From Saccharibacillus nicotianae (GTDB lineage Bacteria; Bacillota; Bacilli; Paenibacillales; Paenibacillaceae), in NCBI RefSeq assembly GCF_042681745.1, contig NZ_JBHUGF010000010.1, positions 62,001 to 126,000 on the forward strand: 64,000 nt of DNA, written 5' to 3'. Below are positions 59,277 to 64,000 of the stretch, in pieces. How positions within the stretch are numbered: the stretch's first letter is position 1; every line of letters begins with the position of its first letter. The translations under genes and the position numbers were made by a program. The notes below the pieces were generated by a model. That model was not told where the DNA came from. It saw nothing but the letters and a program-made list of their open reading frames with translations, and ran no database searches.

Positions 59277-60323
59277 TTGATTATACATATTACCGAACTC
59301 AAGCAAGGTCAACGGTTAAGCAGTGATACATTTAATAGCTCGGGTGTACCATTGTTGAAAAAAGGGGTAGATGTTAAAGAAGAAGATATCACCTTATTAT
59401 TACGTCATAAAGTAGAATATGTTGATATTGAAGCCAAAGAAGAAATCAAACCTGTCGCTGATATGGTAGCGATTACAGGATTATCACCTGTATTGAAAGA
59501 GAAAATCAATCGTTCCATCGATGCGTATCAATCGATTTTTTTGGAAGCTTTGACGAAAGGCAAATTCAATGCTGACGTTGTTGACGAATTGTTGCAACCG
59601 TTATTGTTAGATCTGGATGCACAAAAAGATGTGGTCGCTTTATTACTAAATTTAGAAAAAGAAGACGATCACCTTTATAGTCACTCGCTCAAAGTGGGAT
59701 TGTTGAGTTACTATATCGCAGAATGGCTTGATTACTCCAAACATGATTGTTATCGAATCAGCAAAGCCGGTTATTTGCATGATATCGGTAAAAGCCGTTT
59801 GCCTTCTATTTTGCGTAGTCATCCTGAACAGTTGAATGCTTCAGAGTTAAAAGAATACAAAAATCATACCACATACGGTTACGATATTATTATGGAATCA
59901 ATGAACGATAAAGTGACAGCCTCTGTTGCTCTACAGCATCATGAACGTGGAGATGGTTCAGGATATCCGAATCGTCTGTACAAAAGAGGAATCCATCCGT
60001 TTACACAGATCGTTTCAGTCGCGGATGTATTTGTAAATATGACTGCCGCCAAAAATAAACAAAACAAACAGGGATTTGTAGCTGTCCTGCAAAGTATTTA
60101 TGAATTAGGATTTTCCAAATTAAATGAAAAGCCTGCTCAAGCGTTGATTCATCATCTTGCGCCTAACTTGATTGGCAAAAAAGTTCAATTAACCAATGGA
60201 GAACAGGGCACAATTATTTTGAACAATCCGCTCGATATTTTTAGACCATTGGTACAGGTTAATGATCAATTTGTAGATTTGACCAAAGTAAGAGCATTGC
60301 ATATAGAAGAAATTTTTGTGTAA
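59277..60323 (+). CDS. HD-GYP domain cyclic-di-GMP phosphodiesterase
   Basis: 348 residues. The N-terminal ~120 residues (HITELKQGQRLSSDTFNSSG, KKGVDV) form the small domain common before stand-alone HD-GYP units. Metal and active-site residues are kept: His136, His168-Asp169 in LHDIGK, HHE at 221-223 and the GYP loop DGSGYP at 226-231, so it should be active. A C-terminal ~60-residue barrel-like extension (GKKVQLTNGEQGTIILNNP) follows. Start is TTG at 59277, eight bases after TGGGGA. Stand-alone gene with its own terminator; degrades cyclic di-GMP, affecting motility and biofilm. Confidence 0.9.
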   Translation: MIIHITELKQGQRLSSDTFNSSGVPLLKKGVDVKEEDITLLLRHKVEYVDIEAKEEIKPVADMVAITGLSPVLKEKINRSIDAYQSIFLEALTKGKFNADVVDELLQPLLLDLDAQKDVVALLLNLEKEDDHLYSHSLKVGLLSYYIAEWLDYSKHDCYRISKAGYLHDIGKSRLPSILRSHPEQLNASELKEYKNHTTYGYDIIMESMNDKVTASVALQHHERGDGSGYPNRLYKRGIHPFTQIVSVADVFVNMTAAKNKQNKQGFVAVLQSIYELGFSKLNEKPAQALIHHLAPNLIGKKVQLTNGEQGTIILNNPLDIFRPLVQVNDQFVDLTKVRALHIEEIFV

Positions 60324-60348
60324 TAGCTGACTATAATACGCAGTATCT

Positions 60349-60377
60349 AAGGGACTTGTAATAGTAAGTTCCTTTTT
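60349..60377 (+). terminator. intrinsic terminator after the HD-GYP gene
   Basis: AAGGGACTT pairs with AAGTTCCTT (one G-U), 8-nt loop, then TTT. Confidence 0.7.
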
Positions 60378-60517
60378 GTGTTATCTACAGTTAGCAGTTG
60401 AGATTGGATAGAATCTCGTTAACGAATAGACAGAGATGGTTAATAGGTTGATACATCCTGATACGAATATATGCTTATTTTGCAGATCAAGGATATGAAT
60501 GGAGGCATTCTAACGTT

Positions 60518-61477
60518 ATGCAACATGAACTTCATCCTCACTCTAATCTATCGGTAACTAATCACATACAAGATCATGGACAAGATATATTGATCTCTGT
60601 ACCCAAAGAATTTAGCTTTACAGAAAATTATAGCCATTTATCCACAGCTACAAATGAAAGTCTGTATACCTTACGAGACGGTATGATTTACAAAGCCATT
60701 GCTGTAGACCAGGAAGCAACTATTGTAGAGATTAGTAATTACGATGAACATCATATGTTGATTCGGTTTGTAGATGAACATCAATCAATCTCGCCTGCAT
60801 TACGTCTAGGCGTTGCTCAATATGTATACGATTGGTTCGATCTAGGTACAGACTTGGCTCCTTTTTATACAATGGCAGCTCATGATCCTTTGCTGGAACA
60901 AGCTGTTGTGTCCTTTTATGGATTGCGAAATATGGGTATCCCTGATCTATATGAAGCGATATGCTGGGGGATTCTCGGTCAACAGATCAATTTAGGATTT
61001 GCTTACACTTTAAAAAGGCGTTTTGTAGAGCATTTTGGACGAGCGCTTACGTATGAAGGTGAGACATACTGGCTTTTTCCAACAGCTACAACTATCGCTA
61101 CTCTTACTGTAGATGAACTATCTGCCGCAGGCATGACTACAGTGAAAAAGTGCGAATATTTAATCGACACGGCTAGATTAATTGTAGATGGCACATTATC
61201 TAAAGAACAATTGTTACAAGTTACAGATGTCAAACAAGCAGAAAAATTGCTGGTGAAAATTCGTGGTATAGGCCCATGGACTGCTCATTATGTATTGATG
61301 CGCTGTCTACGGATGCCGTCAGCTTTTCCAATTGATGATGTAGGTTTACACAATTCGATTAAGCACGTATTGAAAATGGATGCCAAACCGACCAAAGCTC
61401 ATATTTTAGAACTTTCCGCAGGTTGGACGTTATGGGAGTCATATGCGACGTTTTATTTATGGCGATTTTTATATTGA
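60518..61477 (+). CDS. DNA-3-methyladenine glycosylase II, AlkA-like
   Basis: Base-excision repair of alkylated purines. 319 residues: N-terminal AlkA_N-like domain (about 1-120), then the HhH-GPD core with GILGQQINLGFAYTLKRRF, the hairpin KIRGIGPWTAHYVLMRCL and the catalytic Asp, probably Asp274, in FPIDDVGL. The GGAGG is 12 bases from the ATG, a loose spacing. Similar to B. subtilis YfjP. No ada gene is adjacent. Confidence 0.87.
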   Translation: MQHELHPHSNLSVTNHIQDHGQDILISVPKEFSFTENYSHLSTATNESLYTLRDGMIYKAIAVDQEATIVEISNYDEHHMLIRFVDEHQSISPALRLGVAQYVYDWFDLGTDLAPFYTMAAHDPLLEQAVVSFYGLRNMGIPDLYEAICWGILGQQINLGFAYTLKRRFVEHFGRALTYEGETYWLFPTATTIATLTVDELSAAGMTTVKKCEYLIDTARLIVDGTLSKEQLLQVTDVKQAEKLLVKIRGIGPWTAHYVLMRCLRMPSAFPIDDVGLHNSIKHVLKMDAKPTKAHILELSAGWTLWESYATFYLWRFLY

Positions 61478-61618
61478 AAGTGCAAAAAGTATTCAATAGT
61501 GATGGTAAAAAAGATCGTAGTATAGGTACTCTTCAAGACTCAAATTGTTGTAGGATAGTATGTAAGCAAGAATACGCATACATGAAGTACACTCTAATAT
61601 GATGGGGGATCACAAAAT

Positions 61619-63646
61619 ATGGGAAGTAGACGTGGAGTCATCGCTGAAGATTTATATCGCTTTAACTGGGTCAAAAATCCGGTCATCTCTCCGTTAGACG
61701 GTACTATTGTATATGAGACGCAAAAAGTTAATGCCAAGCAAGACGGATATGATTCGCACTTGCGTCGAATACAGGCAGATGGTAGTGAAGATATACAATG
61801 GACGGCTGGACAAAGTGATCGTTCACCTGCATGGTCACCCGATGGCAAACAGCTTGCTTTTTTACGGAAAAGCGGGTCAGATCAACATCCGCAAATCTGG
61901 ATGATGTCTGCGTATGGTGGAGAAGCGCATCAAGTAACAGATATCACTGACGGCGTAGATACTTTTCTATGGTCGCCGGACAGTCAATTGTTATTAATTG
62001 CAGCAACAAATAAACTCTCATTATCAAATCTATCCGTTCATTCAACATCTCCAAATACAGATCATACCAATGAAGAATCGGTTCCTTTATCGAAAAAGGC
62101 GGTTGAAATCAATCGCATCATTTACAAATCAGATAGCGGTGGACTATCGGATGGCGGTCGAACGCATTTATATGTACATAAGATAGCAGACCAGTCTGGA
62201 ACTTGGATTACAGCAGGAGATTATGATGTTGATGATTTTGCATGGTCACCGGATGGCAAGACTATCGCGTATACTGCTCATATTCCGTCAGCAGAAGAAG
62301 GCGATCCCGATTTTTCTCGTAAAAATGATCTGTTTACAATCAATATAGAAGGTCATGAGCGCCATCAGTGGACACAACATCAATATGTAATTTCAAGTCT
62401 GAATTGGTCACCAGATGGACAGTCTATCGCTATGATCGCAGACGATCAGTCTTATTATAATGCGACTTTGAATCGATTGTATCAATTGTCCTTAGCGACA
62501 GGAAAGATCACCGGCTTATGTGATCATGAAGATATTATGCTTTTGAATGCTGTTGTAGGTGATACCGGATTAAGCTCTACGTATAAGCCGATCTATCAAT
62601 CGAACGGTCAAGCTATCGATGTGTTATGCACTACATTTGGATCGTGCCATCTGCTATCGATTGCTACAGATGGATCAGGAGTTCAGACGATATTAGGTGG
62701 ACAGCGTAATATTCATTATTTTGCGCGTACTGCTGAACAGCATCTTGTATTTATAGCGTCTGATCCGTTACAACCGGGCGAATTGTTTTACTGGAATGTA
62801 GAGACAGAAGTAGAGACACGTCTTACTCATCATAATGATGATTTGCTACATGAACTGATTTTGAGCAAGCCTGAAGAAATGACTGTAACCTCTGTAGATG
62901 GCAAACGTCTACAAGCTTGGATGATGCGTCCGGCAGGCGATCAAGCAGATCAGGCAAAAGTACCGACGATTTTGGAAATTCATGGTGGCCCTCATGCAAT
63001 GTACGGGTATACGTTTATGCTTGAATTTCAATTGTTAGTATCACAAGGATATGCTGTCATTTACGGTAATCCGCGTGGTAGTCATGGCTACGGGCAATTA
63101 TTTGTGAATGCGTGCCGTCATGATTATGGTGGTGGAGATTATCAAGATTTGATGGAAATCACAGATTATGCACTGGAACATTATGACTGGATCGATAAAG
63201 ACCGATTAGGTGTAACCGGTGGTAGTTATGGTGGATTTATGACCAACTGGATTGTAGGGCATACCGATCGTTTCAAAGCGGCAGTCACTCAGCGTTCGAT
63301 TAGTAACTGGATTTCAATGTATGGTGTAAGTGATATTGGTTTTCATTTTGTAGAAGATCAGATTGCCGGCAATCCATGGGATCATTTGAATACATTATGG
63401 GATCATTCGCCATTAGCTTATGTTGCTAATGTCAAAACGCCTATCCTCATTTTGCATGGAGAAAAAGATTTGCGTTGTCCGATTGAACAAGCAGAACAAT
63501 GGTTTATTGCTTTGAAGCGATTAGGTGCTGTAACTACATTTGTTCGTTTTCCTGATGCCAATCATGAGCTTTCTCGTAGCGGTCATCCACAACTACGAAT
63601 CCAACGATTGAATCATATTGCAGATTGGTTCAATCAGTATTTGTAA
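61619..63646 (+). CDS. S9 family prolyl oligopeptidase
   Basis: 675-residue serine peptidase, cytoplasmic (no signal peptide). The N-terminal ~400 residues form a WD40-like beta-propeller with repeated WSPDGK motifs (PAWSPDGKQLAF, FAWSPDGKTIAY, LNWSPDGQSIAM). The C-terminal hydrolase carries Ser536 in GGSYGGFM, Asp617 in HGEKDLRCP and His649 in DANHELSRSG. Resembles acylaminoacyl peptidase/YuxL. GGGGGATCAC precedes the ATG. Confidence 0.92.
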   Translation: MGSRRGVIAEDLYRFNWVKNPVISPLDGTIVYETQKVNAKQDGYDSHLRRIQADGSEDIQWTAGQSDRSPAWSPDGKQLAFLRKSGSDQHPQIWMMSAYGGEAHQVTDITDGVDTFLWSPDSQLLLIAATNKLSLSNLSVHSTSPNTDHTNEESVPLSKKAVEINRIIYKSDSGGLSDGGRTHLYVHKIADQSGTWITAGDYDVDDFAWSPDGKTIAYTAHIPSAEEGDPDFSRKNDLFTINIEGHERHQWTQHQYVISSLNWSPDGQSIAMIADDQSYYNATLNRLYQLSLATGKITGLCDHEDIMLLNAVVGDTGLSSTYKPIYQSNGQAIDVLCTTFGSCHLLSIATDGSGVQTILGGQRNIHYFARTAEQHLVFIASDPLQPGELFYWNVETEVETRLTHHNDDLLHELILSKPEEMTVTSVDGKRLQAWMMRPAGDQADQAKVPTILEIHGGPHAMYGYTFMLEFQLLVSQGYAVIYGNPRGSHGYGQLFVNACRHDYGGGDYQDLMEITDYALEHYDWIDKDRLGVTGGSYGGFMTNWIVGHTDRFKAAVTQRSISNWISMYGVSDIGFHFVEDQIAGNPWDHLNTLWDHSPLAYVANVKTPILILHGEKDLRCPIEQAEQWFIALKRLGAVTTFVRFPDANHELSRSGHPQLRIQRLNHIADWFNQYL

Positions 63647-63697
63647 ATATTCAAGGGATGATTGACCAAGTAAGTTTGAAGGAGATGGAGTCCTATT

Positions 63698-64000
63698 GTG
63701 CATAGTGATCAAGAATTACGTATTCGCTCAATAACAGAAGCCGATATTCCAAAGCTATGGGAATTGATGTATAGCGAAGTATCTCCAGAATGGAAAAAGT
63801 GGGATGCTCCTTATTATGAACATGTACAGATTCCGTATGAACAATACTGGAAAGATCGCAATAGTATCATCAACAGTCCAAGCTTCTGGGTGATAGAAGT
63901 GAAGCAACAAATTATTGGTATTGTGAGTTACTATTGGGAGCATGAACCTTCACTATGGTTAGAAATAGGAATTGTTATTCATGATCCTGCTTACTGGAGT
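63698..64000 (+). CDS. GNAT family acetyltransferase (partial)
   Basis: 101 codons open to the end of the window. Start GTG at 63698 lies seven bases after GGAG. Translation begins MHSDQELRIRSITEADIPKL, a typical GNAT opening, and ends LEIGIVIHDPAYWS, just before the expected acetyl-CoA loop. The C-terminal half is beyond the edge. The layout resembles RimJ/RimL-like enzymes. It follows the S9 peptidase by 51 nt and may be co-transcribed. Confidence 0.8.
   Translation, partial: MHSDQELRIRSITEADIPKLWELMYSEVSPEWKKWDAPYYEHVQIPYEQYWKDRNSIINSPSFWVIEVKQQIIGIVSYYWEHEPSLWLEIGIVIHDPAYWS

Overview
The window looks like chromosome of a low-to-moderate GC (about 40% by eye) Gram-positive bacterium of the Bacillales, most probably Paenibacillus or a close relative. 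The basis is AGGAGG-type ribosome sites, frequent TTG starts, sigma-A promoters, the glcT-ptsG-ptsH-ptsI order, flotillin paired with NfeD, a split glycine dehydrogenase (gcvPA/gcvPB), and an Lpl-type sugar ABC transporter next to a membrane-anchored AraC regulator. No rRNA, tRNA, phage, insertion sequence or CRISPR array was seen. The genes are mostly intact; only the first (MFS pump) and last (GNAT) are cut by the window edges.

Layout. 0-2.1 kb (minus): an MFS efflux pump, its likely MarR repressor with a 34-nt palindromic operator inside the pump promoter, and an AraC regulator. 2.4-6.5 kb (plus): galE-galT and an iron-type alcohol dehydrogenase. 6.7-8.9 kb: nfeD-floT membrane-domain proteins. 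9.1-14.7 kb: the glucose PTS (glcT, ptsG, ptsH, ptsI) with a GlcT-controlled antiterminator leader. 15.1-20.1 kb: glycine cleavage system; gcvT-gcvPA-gcvPB run on the minus strand behind a tandem glycine riboswitch, and gcvH is transcribed divergently. 20.3-28.5 kb: AraC membrane regulator, two Lpl-type permeases and two tandem paralogous solute-binding lipoproteins; between permease and binding-protein genes lies a strange 555-nt G-poor tract ending in a long GC-rich hairpin.

28.7-36.6 kb: short-chain dehydrogenase, DUF2569 membrane protein, GNAT enzyme, methionine aminopeptidase, a large type I pullulanase with an unusual C-terminal extension, and a Ppx/GppA phosphatase preceded by a 15-codon coupled reading frame. 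36.8-39.8 kb: gluconate permease and kinase with a consensus cre site. 40-42 kb: an orphan fructose-EIIC-like membrane protein fused to an unrecognised N-terminal domain, coupled to a GNAT gene. 42.2-44.6 kb (minus): GH13 alpha-glucosidase and a GNAT enzyme. 44.9-53.1 kb: an acyltransferase-3 membrane protein and a complete biotin-independent malonate decarboxylase operon (mdcA-B-C-DE-G-H, divergent LysR regulator) whose beta and gamma carboxyltransferase subunits are one polypeptide. 53.3-57.2 kb: a minus-strand set of acetoacetate decarboxylase-like protein, ketopantoate-reductase-like protein and alpha/beta hydrolase, with a divergent LysR regulator. 57.4-64 kb: carboxylesterase, HD-GYP phosphodiesterase, AlkA-type glycosylase, S9 peptidase and a partial GNAT.

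Together the region is mainly carbon uptake and central catabolism (glucose, galactose, gluconate, alpha-glucans, an unknown oligosaccharide, malonate, glycine), with global CcpA-type control suggested by cre sites at two operons. Promoter, operator and hairpin calls were made by eye and are inferences. The parts least explained by known systems are the EIIC fusion at 40 kb, the G-poor/hairpin stretch at 24.9-25.4 kb, the decarboxylase-reductase-hydrolase set at 53-57 kb, and the ppx leader frame.
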